Notes: generated by a model not told the origin, from the sequence alone. A stretch of 64,000 nucleotides of DNA from Pedobacter kyungheensis (GCF_000812965.1 NZ_JSYN01000018.1:94179-158178), one strand, 5' to 3'; shown: positions 1-7,459, counted from the first letter of the stretch. Translations and numbers: made by a program.

Positions 1-573
1 TCCAGCAAGCTTTTCGAAAAGCGATTCGAGGGGGCTAATATTAATAAAATGCGGTATAGATAAAGCTAAAACACAGCCAATAAGTGGCGGAAAGGTAAGT
101 ACCTTTTTAATTACCAGCCCTGCACTCAGTTTTTGGTTTTGCGAAGAACGGATGGCCACCACAATACCAATAGTAGATAAAAGCATAAAAGTAGCCTGAT
201 CGCAGATAATGGCTATAGCCTGATCTTTCTCGCTAAAATAGGCCGCAATTAAGGGGAATCCCAGAAATGAGGTATTACTTAAAGCACTCGTTAGCTTTAG
301 CCCGCCGCTTGTTGCTTTGCTTAATTTCTGGCTGCGGCTACACGCGGTTACAAACAACCAGCCAAATAACCACACGCAGGCAGGTGCCAGTGCCGGAAAA
401 AGCAATTCTTTCGTCCACACGATGTGTGGTAAATATTTAAATGAAGCCGCAGGTAAAGCAATGTAAATAATCCAGGCATTAATGCCTTTGTGCGCATCTT
501 TGGGCAGGGTTTTGCTTTTTCTAAAAAGGATGCCAGCCAGTATACACAGGCCGATAATAATAAAATTTGCCAT
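1..573 (-). CDS. AEC-family (auxin efflux carrier-like) permease, C-terminus cut by window edge
   Basis: The frame is open from an ATG at 573 to the first base of the window, giving 191 codons and no stop, so the C-terminal part lies outside. The translation begins MANFIIIGLCILAGILF and contains about five hydrophobic segments separated by short loops, including a NAWIIYIALPAASFKYLP stretch and an ALSNTSFLGFPLI segment. The Asn-containing helix breaks and the sequence NTSFLGFPL are typical of AEC transporters (auxin efflux carrier/malonate permease family), inner-membrane carriers usually of about 300 residues. The substrate cannot be told from sequence. It sits downstream of dps on the same strand, but a strong terminator separates them. 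Confidence 0.75.
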   Translation of the reverse strand, partial: MANFIIIGLCILAGILFRKSKTLPKDAHKGINAWIIYIALPAASFKYLPHIVWTKELLFPALAPACVWLFGWLFVTACSRSQKLSKATSGGLKLTSALSNTSFLGFPLIAAYFSEKDQAIAIICDQATFMLLSTIGIVVAIRSSQNQKLSAGLVIKKVLTFPPLIGCVLALSIPHFINISPLESLFEKLAG

Positions 574-600
574 GGAGTGCCGTAAAGATAGCCATAAAAC

Positions 601-632
601 AAAAACGCCAATAAGAATTTATCCTATTGGCG
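601..632 (-). terminator. Intrinsic terminator after dps
   Basis: An 8-bp perfect stem (CGCCAATA at 606-613 with TATTGGCG at 625-632, 11-nt loop) is followed on the minus strand by TTTTTGTTTT. It lies 22 bp beyond the dps stop and ends about 28 bp before the permease ATG, so it should end the dps transcript and uncouple the permease. Confidence 0.75.
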
Positions 633-654
633 TTTAAAAAATTATTTTGATCGC

Positions 655-1128
655 TTATTTGATATGCGCTCTTAAAAACCAGGCCATTTCTTCGTGGGTT
701 TCCATCAGTCCGGTAATAAAATCGCTGGTTCCGGCATCACCATAATCGTTTGCAATCGGATTGATATTACCTCTGATAAATTCGATAACCGTTTCATGAT
801 CGGCCAATAAATCTTTAATGTAACCCAGGCTATCATTGTGGCGCTCGCTGTATTCGGTTAAGTGCGTTAAAGCCAAAAAGTTTTTAAGGGTTGCAGGTGC
901 GTAATGACCTATTTTACGGATGCGTTCGGCAACACTGTCAATAAATTCATCAAGCTGGTTATACTGCTCTTCAAAAAACTTGTGCTTGGCCAAAAAGTCG
1001 ATACCTTCCACGTTCCAGTGGGCATTACGGGTTTTGGTGTACAAAACGTATTCGTCGGCTAATAGTTTAGCCAATTGTTCTGAAACTGCTTGTCTATGTT
1101 CTGCGGTTATTCCAATTTTTGCGTCCAT
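655..1128 (-). CDS. dps: Dps-family ferritin-like DNA-protection protein
   Basis: The 157-residue product is the usual length for a Dps miniferritin, a dodecameric cytoplasmic shell that oxidises and stores iron with hydrogen peroxide and protects DNA in stress. The intersubunit ferroxidase ligands are intact and correctly spaced: His37, His49, Asp64 and Glu68, matching the +12, +27 and +31 spacing of Listeria Dps. The segment NAHWNVEG is the family signature. The N-terminal tail is short and not lysine-rich, so direct DNA binding through a tail is not obvious. The gene is monocistronic, with a plausible promoter upstream and a terminator downstream. Identification is secure; the DNA-binding role is inferred from the family. 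Confidence 0.95.
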   Translation of the reverse strand: MDAKIGITAEHRQAVSEQLAKLLADEYVLYTKTRNAHWNVEGIDFLAKHKFFEEQYNQLDEFIDSVAERIRKIGHYAPATLKNFLALTHLTEYSERHNDSLGYIKDLLADHETVIEFIRGNINPIANDYGDAGTSDFITGLMETHEEMAWFLRAHIK

Positions 1129-1144
1129 TATGATTCTGTTTTTA

Positions 1145-1175
1145 TAAAGCTAATTTACTCTTTATAGTTGTCAAA
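1145..1175 (-). promoter_or_regulatory. Candidate dps promoter (Bacteroidota type)
   Basis: On the minus strand a TTTG (-33 element, 1172-1175) is followed after 19 bp by TAGCTTTA (1145-1152), one base from the TAnnTTTG -7 consensus. The leader to the dps ATG would be about 15 nt. Confidence 0.45.
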
Positions 1176-1189
1176 ACAGCAACAGAATA

Positions 1190-1635
1190 TCACCATATTG
1201 TTAAATAAATGAACATCGTTGAGAGACATGAAGCAATCATCAATCATGCGCTCCTGGTTACCCTTGTAAGATTGCTTCGACGGCTGAAAAAGCCCTCTCG
1301 CAATGACGGTCAACTTAGAAAACCACAGATTTCCAGATTAAATAAAAATCTATGAATCTGTGGCTAAAATTTATAGAGCTGTTCTCTTATATAATTCGGA
1401 AAGTCTTTCAACGACCTGTCCCGATTCATCGGGAGGCTACCATTGACGCACTGCGTAGAAGAATCGTCATTTCGACTGGAGCCAATCGGTTTTTCACCGG
1501 TGGCGGAACGGAGAAATCTAATGAAACAGATTTCTCGACTACGGTGCCCTCCGCTCGAAATGACGATCTCTGAGAAGCTGTCACTCTTACTGATTTTTAT
1601 ATAATAATTACCTTCTCAGGATGACAACAAGTACT
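1190..1635. repeat. Gene-free region made of composite interspersed repeats
   Basis: No credible gene is present in this space of about 500 bp. It holds at least three repeat modules. One is a 'TTCGACGGCTGAAAAAGCC ... CAATGACGG' element at 1275-1309, whose core recurs at 52710-52743. The second is a CCACAGATT/AATCTGTGG inverted repeat at 1323-1363. The third is a long inverted repeat with arms TCGTCATTTCGA (1464-1475) and TCGAAATGACGA (1555-1566) enclosing GAGAAATCT/AGATTTCTC. A tail with 'GAAGCTGTCA' and 'GGATGACA' follows. A diverged copy of the same module order occurs at about 4740-5290. A 73-codon frame at 1352-1573 simply translates the repeats and is not supported. Confidence 0.7.
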
Positions 1636-1639
1636 GCAA

Positions 1640-2869
1640 TTAACTAGCTGGCTTAGATTTTGGTTTCTTTTTGTGCCAAACGCGTTTCTTTCCGTTGTTT
1701 TTATGCTGAGGCCTTTTTTCCTCTACATGAGTAATTTCCATGGTAGCAATATGCTCAGGCAAAGGCATCCGGGGCACCTGCTTTTCAATCAGCTTCTCAA
1801 TGTTATCAAACTTGCGCTTATCGCGGCCGTTAACCAGGGTAATGGCCGTTCCTTTGGTAGCTGCCCTTGCCGTACGACCAATCCGGTGTACATAATCTGC
1901 AGGATCACCAGGCACATCGTAGTTAATCACCAGGTCAATTCCTTCTACATCGATACCCCGCGATAATACGTCGGTTCCGATGATAATGCCCAACCGCTTA
2001 TTTTTAAATGCCAGTAAAATATCTTCACGCTCTTTCTGACCTAAATCCGAATGGAAAGCTTCGGCCTTAATGCCTAAGCCTTTAAAAGTTTTATACAATG
2101 CCTTTACTTTCTCTTTGGTTGAAGCAAAAATGATACTGCTTTTGTATTTACCTTCTTTAAAAATCTCTGTTAGTAAAGCTTGTTTTTGCTGATCGTGAAT
2201 GTTGTAGGCCTGCTGATCAATCCCTTCGGCAGGTTTAGCAATAGAAATGGTAATCTGTTTAGGCTCGTGCAAGATTTTGCCAGCCATATTTCTGATTTTC
2301 GGCGCCATGGTGGCCGAAAACAAAAGCGTTTGTCGTTTTTTAGGCAAATAACTGATGATGCGGATAATATCGTCGTAAAAACCCATATCCAGCATCCTGT
2401 CGGCTTCATCCAGAATTAAATGCTGCAAATGCTCCAGTTTCAATACGCCAGATGATAAATGTGCCATTAAACGCCCGGGTGTGGCAATAATAATATCTAC
2501 CCCTTCACGCATCGAACGCTTTTGTTGTTCGTAAGCAATACCATCGCCCCCGCCATAAACAGCTAGTGAGCTGATATTGGTAAAATAAGCCAACGCTTCT
2601 ACCTGCAAATCGATTTGCTGGGCAAGCTCACGGGTTGGCGCCAAAATCAAAGTATTGTTATGTCTTTCAGTGGCCCGGCTAATTTTATCCATTACAGGCA
2701 AAAGATAACTGGCCGTTTTTCCGGTACCCGTTTGGGCGCAGGCAATCAGATCGTGATTATCTAAAATTACCGGAATGGCTTGTTCTTGTATCGGAGTAGC
2801 GCTTTTATACCCCATGGCCATTAAGCCTTCAAATAAATCGGGGTTAAAATTAAAGTCGTTAAAATTCAA
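1640..2869 (-). CDS. DEAD-box ATP-dependent RNA helicase (RhlE/CshA type)
   Basis: The 409-residue protein carries all core motifs in order: Q motif (YKSATPIQEQ, 21-30), Walker A AQTGTGKT (45-52), Ia PTRELAQQ, GG, Ib TPGRL, DEAD (154-157), SAT (185-187), GTDVLSRGID and HRIGRTAR (328-335). These give an RNA-dependent ATPase that unwinds short duplexes during ribosome assembly, mRNA turnover or cold adaptation. The last 25 residues are strongly basic (KKRVWHKKKPKSK), an RNA-binding tail typical of RhlE-like members. It stands alone with repeat-rich spaces on both sides. Which RhlE/CshA/SrmB orthologue it is cannot be settled without a tree. Confidence 0.92.
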   Translation of the reverse strand: MNFNDFNFNPDLFEGLMAMGYKSATPIQEQAIPVILDNHDLIACAQTGTGKTASYLLPVMDKISRATERHNNTLILAPTRELAQQIDLQVEALAYFTNISSLAVYGGGDGIAYEQQKRSMREGVDIIIATPGRLMAHLSSGVLKLEHLQHLILDEADRMLDMGFYDDIIRIISYLPKKRQTLLFSATMAPKIRNMAGKILHEPKQITISIAKPAEGIDQQAYNIHDQQKQALLTEIFKEGKYKSSIIFASTKEKVKALYKTFKGLGIKAEAFHSDLGQKEREDILLAFKNKRLGIIIGTDVLSRGIDVEGIDLVINYDVPGDPADYVHRIGRTARAATKGTAITLVNGRDKRKFDNIEKLIEKQVPRMPLPEHIATMEITHVEEKRPQHKNNGKKRVWHKKKPKSKPAS

Positions 2870-3001
2870 TCTGTCTGTTTTTGTCTTTTAGCAAAAGTAC
2901 CTCAAATTAAGGCGAATAGCAAACGCATTTCAACATCTGCAGAGATTGGCTGTTTTAGCCGCAATGGCCCGACGCTGAAACGCCTTTCCTGTCCTTATAT
3001 C

Positions 3002-3169
3002 TTTGAAAACCTGCTGCTCACAGTAACAAGAGATCAAAACCACTTTGAAAGCTTCCTGCAGTGCGCAGCGCCCGATCAAACATACTTTGAAACCTTCCCA
3101 CCATACGCAGCGACAAATCATAGTTACTTTGAAAGCTTCCCACCCACGGCAGGAAGCTTTCAAAGTAAC
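3002..3169. repeat. 42-bp tandem repeat array (four units) ending in an 18-bp perfect inverted repeat
   Basis: Four exactly 42-bp units start at 3002, 3044, 3086 and 3128, each opening with TTTGAAA; a partial degenerate unit precedes them from about 2974. The best-kept part is GCTTCCTGCAGTGCGCAGCG. Because 42 is a multiple of three, frames on both strands stay open and encode 14-residue repeats (plus strand around KASCSAQRPI, minus strand around EAFKV). The last unit forms a perfect 18-bp inverted repeat (3123-3140 with 3152-3169, 11-nt loop). A related array lies at 43627-43794. The region 2870-3204 holds no other recognisable gene. Whether anything is translated is unknown. Confidence 0.85.
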
Positions 3170-3204
3170 ACTCCTAAAAGTTGTACGGCCGCAAAAACAT
3201 TTAA

Positions 3205-3237
3205 ACAAAAAATGCCCCGATTGTAACCGGAGCATTT
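3205..3237 (-). terminator. Intrinsic terminator after hsp20
   Basis: On the minus strand a 10-bp stem (AAATGCTCCG with CGGGGCATTT, one G-U pair, 8-nt loop) is followed by TTTTG, 24 bp beyond the hsp20 stop. Confidence 0.7.
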
Positions 3238-3260
3238 CGCGAAATTATAATAGACAAAAC

Positions 3261-3707
3261 TTAGTCCACCAGGATATCTTTCTCTGGTGTATTGGTTTCG
3301 GGATTTTTAGGTAAGGTTACTTTTAAAATTCCGTCGGTATAAGCCGCAGCAATCTGATCGTTAAGTACCTTTCCGTTTAAAGCAAAGGCTCTTTCGAAAG
3401 CACCATTGCTATATTCGCGGCGACTAAATTTTTCGGCTGCCCCTTCTTCTGCTGGCTTGTATGAAATGGTTAAAACATCATCTTTGGTTACCACTTTCAG
3501 GTTTTCTTTAACCAAAGCGGGTGCATAAAGGTGAATAATGAAACTATTTTCGGTTTCTTCGATATTTACCGGTACGCGCCTGAAACCGCGGTTAAACATT
3601 TCGTAACCCTGTTTAAAACGGCCTCCAAAGTGATGGCCAAATCTGCCGCGGCTGTGACCGCAACCATGATGCATTTTGCCTGTATGGCAGCTATGTTCGT
3701 TGTACAT
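3261..3707 (-). CDS. Small heat-shock protein, Hsp20/alpha-crystallin family
   Basis: A 148-residue protein with an alpha-crystallin domain at about 45-140, ending in the family motif TDGILKVTLPK and a short C-terminal tail. It would act as an ATP-independent holdase in the cytoplasm. The N-terminal 35 residues are unusual: they hold two Cys and many His and Gly (EHSCHTGKMHHGCGHSRG), a composition that could bind metal, although this is only inference. The ATG at 3707 is used because the frame has no better start. It is transcribed alone, with a terminator downstream. Confidence 0.93.
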   Translation of the reverse strand: MYNEHSCHTGKMHHGCGHSRGRFGHHFGGRFKQGYEMFNRGFRRVPVNIEETENSFIIHLYAPALVKENLKVVTKDDVLTISYKPAEEGAAEKFSRREYSNGAFERAFALNGKVLNDQIAAAYTDGILKVTLPKNPETNTPEKDILVD

Positions 3708-3764
3708 GTTTTTAAAATTTAATGGTTTGTAATTATTAATTCGCCGGCCGTTATAGCCGGCATT

Positions 3765-4145
3765 TTAACTGGCAACACCAAACTGTGCTTTGGGAATTCC
3801 CAGTAGTTGGGTAATGATATTGGCGTATGGATAGGCAGGAGAAAATACGGCGTAATCGAATTTCAGCCCCCTGATCTGTACCACAATATCATCGATAAAT
3901 TTCATTGGCTCGAGCAATGCACTAATCAAACCCGATTTAGATTCGTCGCTTTTCTTTTCATGAAAAATATCCAGATCTCCCTTATAAGGTTTAAAATCAG
4001 CACCTATGCCCTCAACAGGTCCCTGAAACTCATCCGAGCTGAAAAATGTAACTTCCTGCCCTTTGTTAATCAGTTCGTTTGCCAGGCCCAAAATCGGACT
4101 TGCAGAACTATCGTATGGATTGGATAAAAAAAGTACGCGCGACAT
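3765..4145 (-). pseudogene. N-terminal remnant of an MGT/UGT-family (GT1) glycosyltransferase
   Basis: The 126-residue product opens with MSRVLFLSNPYDSSASPIL and continues through LANELINKGQEVTFFSSDEF, the start of the macrolide/UDP-glycosyltransferase (GT-B) family, whose members are about 390-430 residues. It stops after the N-terminal third (LGIPKAQFGVAS), and the donor-binding C-terminal domain is absent; the next sequence is the hsp20 upstream region. The His that family members carry in an N-P-x-x-G-H motif near residue 14 is replaced (NPYDSSASP), so catalysis is not expected. It starts only 6 bp from the neighbouring small ORF and may be co-transcribed. It is probably a decayed gene, though a retained small protein cannot be ruled out. 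Confidence 0.65.
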
Positions 4146-4151
4146 ATCAGT

Positions 4152-4391
4152 TTATTTTACAGGGATGATGCTTTCCGGCGCTGCTGATCTAAGCTCAAAA
4201 GTGCCTGTTGTATTGTTGTTATGGTGATTAAAGGCATGGCTTTTCTGTCCTGGCCTGCAATCTTGCTCACGGTAATGCCTGTTTTTAAAGTCTAACCGGT
4301 CGCGGTATCCGTTTTGAACGGCCAATACATTTAAACTGTAAAAAGTTGCTCCGGCTGCCGCTAAGGCTAAAAATATTCTAAATGCTCTCAT
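4152..4391 (-). CDS. Small exported or membrane-anchored hypothetical protein
   Basis: 79 residues. An N-terminal hydrophobic stretch after MRAFR (IFLALAAAGATFYSLNVLAV) could be a signal peptide or anchor. The rest is polar and rich in Asn, His and Arg, with one Cys. I recognise no family. It sits between the glycosyltransferase remnant (6 bp) and another small membrane protein (7 bp), all in one orientation, so the three are probably one transcript. Confidence 0.55.
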   Translation of the reverse strand: MRAFRIFLALAAAGATFYSLNVLAVQNGYRDRLDFKNRHYREQDCRPGQKSHAFNHHNNNTTGTFELRSAAPESIIPVK

Positions 4392-4398
4392 GGCTAAA

Positions 4399-4665
4399 TT
4401 AATTTACGTTTATACTGTTTGCGATACCATTACCCTGAACGTTTGGACGGTACCATTGACCATCAATTGGGGTAATTTGCTCAAAATGGTTAGGATAGTA
4501 CCCGTTAAACCTTTGGGCAAAATGCCTGTGTCGTTTATAGGCAAACATCCTGAACACCATCCCGATTAACATCGCGATTAAAATAAATTTGAATATGAAT
4601 GGAACGAAGAATACGGCTGCACCGAGTACTATTCCGAATCCTATGGCTTTTAATATTTTTTTCAT
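4399..4665 (-). CDS. Small membrane protein, unknown function
   Basis: 88 residues. Two closely packed hydrophobic segments (about 8-40, IGFGIVLGAAVFFVPF and FILIAMLIGMVF) are followed by a basic, aromatic-rich tail (YKRHRHFAQRFNGYYPNHF). No family is recognised. It is the first gene of a likely three-gene minus-strand transcript with the two downstream small ORFs. The ATG at 4665 is preceded by an A+T-rich region but no clear promoter. Confidence 0.55.
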   Translation of the reverse strand: MKKILKAIGFGIVLGAAVFFVPFIFKFILIAMLIGMVFRMFAYKRHRHFAQRFNGYYPNHFEQITPIDGQWYRPNVQGNGIANSINVN

Positions 4666-4739
4666 GGCTATTATTTCCTTGTTTGATTAGGTAGACGGGG
4701 GAGAAAAGATTTTACTTTAACTTTTTTGAAATATTTTTA

Positions 4740-5290
4740 TGAATAGGTTGAAGTGAAGTCAGATGTTACCATCTGACTTTGAGATAAGCAATCAGGCTAG
4801 AAACGTGTTGAAATAAAAAGCCACAGATGCTCAGATTTAATCTGTAGATCTGTGGCTGTATTTTAGGCCCTTTTATTAACCATACAGTCTTTTGAATATC
4901 TGTCCCTGTTCATCGGAAAGCTATACCATTAACGTTATTACGCAAACTGTCTGTAGAGTTCCGAAGGGCTCTACAGATTAAAGAATGGATAAGAGTCTAT
5001 GACTCGTTCGTAATTATTGAGTTATAAACTCAATCTTATTCACCATCCGTAGAGATGCTACGCTTAACTCTACGGACAGAAACCTGAGAGGAATCTGCAA
5101 ATAGATTTCTCGACTACGTTACCGATGTAAAATCTGTATAAGTTGCACTCCGCTCGAAATGACGATCCCAGAAGGGCTGTCACCCAAATTGATTTTTCAA
5201 AAAGAGAAGTGAGCTATTACCTGCTACTTTTAGATACTCAACTATGCAGCGGCTAATGTCCTTCGACAGGCTCAGGATGACACCTGTTAA
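4740..5290. repeat. Gene-free composite repeat region, diverged copy of the 1.2-1.6 kb block
   Basis: About 680 bp without a credible gene. Modules seen in order are: a 10-bp hairpin around AGTCAGATG-TTAC-CATCTGACT (4756-4779, recurring at 51789-51810); CCACAGAT/ATCTGTGG (4823-4856); a stretch like 'CTGTCCCTGTTCATCGGAAAGCTATACCATT' split from the 1416-1446 copy; an AGATTTCTCGACTACG...CTCGAAATGACGATC module (5104-5166); a 'GGGCTGTCACC' tail; and CCTTCGACAGGCTCAGGATGACA (5259-5281). The order repeats that at 1320-1629. Confidence 0.65.
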
Positions 5291-5310
5291 TTGGAACCTC
5301 GACCTCTAAA

Positions 5311-5334
5311 ACAAAAAAGCCAGCTAAGCTGGCT
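5311..5334 (-). terminator. Intrinsic terminator of the ECF sigma/membrane protein operon
   Basis: A perfect 7-bp stem AGCCAGC-TTA-GCTGGCT (5318-5334) is followed on the minus strand by TTTTTG, 11 bp after the stop of the 5346-5699 gene. Confidence 0.8.
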
Positions 5335-5345
5335 CCAAAAATTCT

Positions 5346-5699
5346 TTATCGTTGATCGTGGCGACCCCAGCCACCACAACGTCGTTTATATTCTTCCTTA
5401 AACTTTGCTCTTTCTTCCTCGTTCATGCTATGCCATTTTGCACGCATGCTATGTGCCTTTTCGCGAAAGCCACCGCCGCCACCACCTTTATTAAAGTTAC
5501 CGAACAAGATCCGGCACAGCACGAGCAGACCAATTGCCTGCCAGAAATTAAGTCGCCCGGCATGGGCTACTTCAGGTAAAATCCAGTTCCACAAGTACAT
5601 TACTACAAACCCTAGGGCGGTGGCAATTAGTGCTACCACGGGTAAAAAGAAAATGAATTTCTTGCCTTTACTAAACTTTCTATTTCTCATCTCCTGCAA
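5346..5699 (-). CDS. Membrane protein co-transcribed with an ECF sigma factor
   Basis: 117 residues with two transmembrane segments (about 14-36 FIFFLPVVALIATALGFVV and 50-68), then a Gly run (KGGGGGG) and a charged helical tail (MNEEERAKFKEEYKRRCGG). It begins 2 bp after the stop of the sigma factor gene, so the two are almost certainly translated from one mRNA. Position suggests a membrane partner or anti-sigma-like role, but there is no recognisable anti-sigma domain. The tail resembles the SMN/EERAKF-type helical segments seen in Spy/CpxP-like proteins, a weak resemblance only. Confidence 0.6.
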   Translation of the reverse strand: MQEMRNRKFSKGKKFIFFLPVVALIATALGFVVMYLWNWILPEVAHAGRLNFWQAIGLLVLCRILFGNFNKGGGGGGFREKAHSMRAKWHSMNEEERAKFKEEYKRRCGGWGRHDQR

Positions 5700-5701
5700 A
5701 T

Positions 5702-6253
5702 TTAATAATTGATAAATTCCTGATATAAATTTTGTAAGCGGTTGCGTAAATGTTTTACGGCGTAACCTTTTCGCGATATTAAAGTTTTGATGTTTTCGCC
5801 GGTTTCATCGGCCAGCTCCTGAAAGGTGCGTTCTTCTAGTTCATTCTGCACAAATACGTATCGTTGGTTTTCCGGCAGTTCTTCTAATGCTAAAAAAAGC
5901 TGGTCCCAAAACAATTTTTTCAACCCTTCTTCTTCCGGCGAGTAGGATTCGGCCAGCAGGATCTCCCTGAAATTAATTTCGCCATCTTCTCCTTCAAAAG
6001 TAAAATCTTCGAGCCGTTCTTCTTTCTGTTTGCGGTATTTGTCTGTTATTTTATTCCGCGCAACACGGTAGAGCCAACCACTAATTTGCTCAATGGCACC
6101 CGCCTCGGGCTGGTTACTCAACTGAAACCAAACGTCCTGCAGAATATCTTCGGCATCCTCATCGGTATTCACCCGCCCACGGATGAAACTGAAGAGGCGT
6201 TTACCATAACTGGCAACAGTGGAAATGATATTTTGAGGTTCGTTTTTTGGCAC
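5702..6253 (-). CDS. ECF RNA polymerase sigma factor
   Basis: 183 residues, the usual ECF length. Region 2 is visible as DEDAEDILQDVWFQL followed by GWLYRVARNKITDKYRK (2.4, -10 recognition). Region 4 is at about 120-175 (LEELPENQRYVFVQNELEERTFQELADETGENIKTLISRK), the helix-turn-helix for the -35 element. It directs RNA polymerase to an unknown regulon. A membrane protein gene starts 2 bp downstream and is the likely regulator. The ATG at 6253 gives the normal N-terminus. Confidence 0.9.
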   Translation of the reverse strand: MPKNEPQNIISTVASYGKRLFSFIRGRVNTDEDAEDILQDVWFQLSNQPEAGAIEQISGWLYRVARNKITDKYRKQKEERLEDFTFEGEDGEINFREILLAESYSPEEEGLKKLFWDQLFLALEELPENQRYVFVQNELEERTFQELADETGENIKTLISRKGYAVKHLRNRLQNLYQEFINY

Positions 6254-6347
6254 TATTTATCTTTTGTAAACCAGTAAACGGATGAAACCCAATATTACTT
6301 TAATTTTTTTTCACTTTTTTTCAGCAAGGCTAATTTCAATGACACGA

Positions 6348-6586
6348 TGTTGGTCAGGAAATCTTTCCCTAACCTTATAACCTGAGGATTTTTAATTCTC
6401 CAGATAAAATCATTTCCCAATCAACCCTGCATAAAAATGCGTATAAACCGGGGTCTCCAAACCATATTGTTGGTCAGGAAATCTTTTCCTGACCTTATGA
6501 GCTGAGGATTTTTAATCCTCAAGCCAAATCATTTCACAATCAACCCCGCATAAAAATGCGTATAAGCTGGCGTTTCCAAGCCATGT
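6348..6586. repeat. About 120-bp tandem duplication of the panE-like gene's 3' end
   Basis: Copy A (6348-6467) and copy B (6468-6586) are direct repeats with a few mismatches and a one-base indel. Copy B includes the last codons and stop of the reductase gene. Copy A lies just downstream and, on the minus strand, still encodes TPVYTHFYAGLIGK and a stop, nearly the same as the live TPAYTHFYAGLIVK. Copy B also holds two hairpins, GGTCAGGAAA-TCT-TTTCCTGACC (6472-6494) and GAGGATT-TTT-AATCCTC (6504-6520), which may act in termination. Confidence 0.85.
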
Positions 6587-7455
6587 TTAGCTGCCTCGCG
6601 CACAATGTAACCTGTTAACGATTCTACTTCAGTTTCGGGTTTCTGATCGAGATAGTCCCTATGCATCGACGAAGTGGCTTCATATTTCATCGATTTCATG
6701 GTATTAAAGGTCTTTTCCGAAATATCATCACTCAGCGCAATTCCTTTTGCCTGCGCAAGGCTTTTTATTTCTTCGATTAACTGTTTAACTTCAGGACTGT
6801 GATGCAAGAGTACTTCGCCAATGGTTTTATTGTAAAAAGAAGTTGCAGTAGCGGTTGGCGATATAAAAATAAATTTCTCCCAAACCGCAGTTGAGATTTT
6901 ATCGCTGCATTTCACTTCAATTCCTGCATTCTGGCAGATATCGTTCAACAATAGTACTGCCGGGCCTAATGCCCCATCCAAACCAAAAGATATTTTCTGC
7001 ACGTTACCCGAGTTTTCAATTACTCCGGCGCTTTTCAGCCGCGAAATAATAAAAGCACAGCCCTTTAGCACTATATTTTCCGGAAAGTGACGACTAATGA
7101 TCTCATGGGCGTCTACGCCATTCAACAATGGCAAAAGCACCGTTTGCGGGGCAATACAAGGCTTTAAACTATCGAGCGTTTGAGCTAAACCATAACTCTT
7201 GGTACAAATGATAATATAATCGGCGAACCCGATTTCGTTAAAATGACTAGTTGCCAGATCGGGCTTTGCAGTAAACGATTCATCACCTTTTAGCACCTTT
7301 AAGCCATTTGCCTTAATTGCCTGTAAATGTTCGCCGCGGGCCACAAAAACAATTTCGACGGCTCCCTTTCCAGCATATTTTTTAGCCAATAAGCCACCGA
7401 AGTAGCCTCCCACACCGCCAATACCTACGATTACGATTTTTACCTTTTTTGCCAT
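6529..7455 (-). CDS. Ketopantoate reductase (2-dehydropantoate 2-reductase) family protein
   Basis: 308 residues, normal for the PanE/ApbA family. An N-terminal Rossmann fold shows VGIGGVGGYFGG (residues 11-22) for NADPH. The middle has the expected KLNGV-like segment (LLPLLNGVDA), and the C-terminal all-helical domain carries the catalytic-type Lys/Glu region (VWEKFIFISPTATATSF). PanE reduces ketopantoate in pantothenate synthesis, but many family members act on other 2-keto or aldehyde substrates and no other pan gene is near, so the exact reaction is open. The upstream lipoprotein gene ends 4 bp before this start, so they are an operon. Its 3' end is duplicated downstream. Confidence 0.82.
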   Translation of the reverse strand: MAKKVKIVIVGIGGVGGYFGGLLAKKYAGKGAVEIVFVARGEHLQAIKANGLKVLKGDESFTAKPDLATSHFNEIGFADYIIICTKSYGLAQTLDSLKPCIAPQTVLLPLLNGVDAHEIISRHFPENIVLKGCAFIISRLKSAGVIENSGNVQKISFGLDGALGPAVLLLNDICQNAGIEVKCSDKISTAVWEKFIFISPTATATSFYNKTIGEVLLHHSPEVKQLIEEIKSLAQAKGIALSDDISEKTFNTMKSMKYEATSSMHRDYLDQKPETEVESLTGYIVREAAKHGLETPAYTHFYAGLIVK

Positions 7456-7459
7456 GTTG

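Noticed and set aside
3002..3169. CRISPR array
   Set aside because: Units are contiguous with no unique spacers, and no cas genes are near. Same for 43627-43794.
2930..3314. 101-codon minus and 89-codon plus frames across the 42-bp array
   Set aside because: Not accepted as genes: they are open because the repeat period is a multiple of three, they oppose each other, and one runs into hsp20. They are kept as repeat evidence only.
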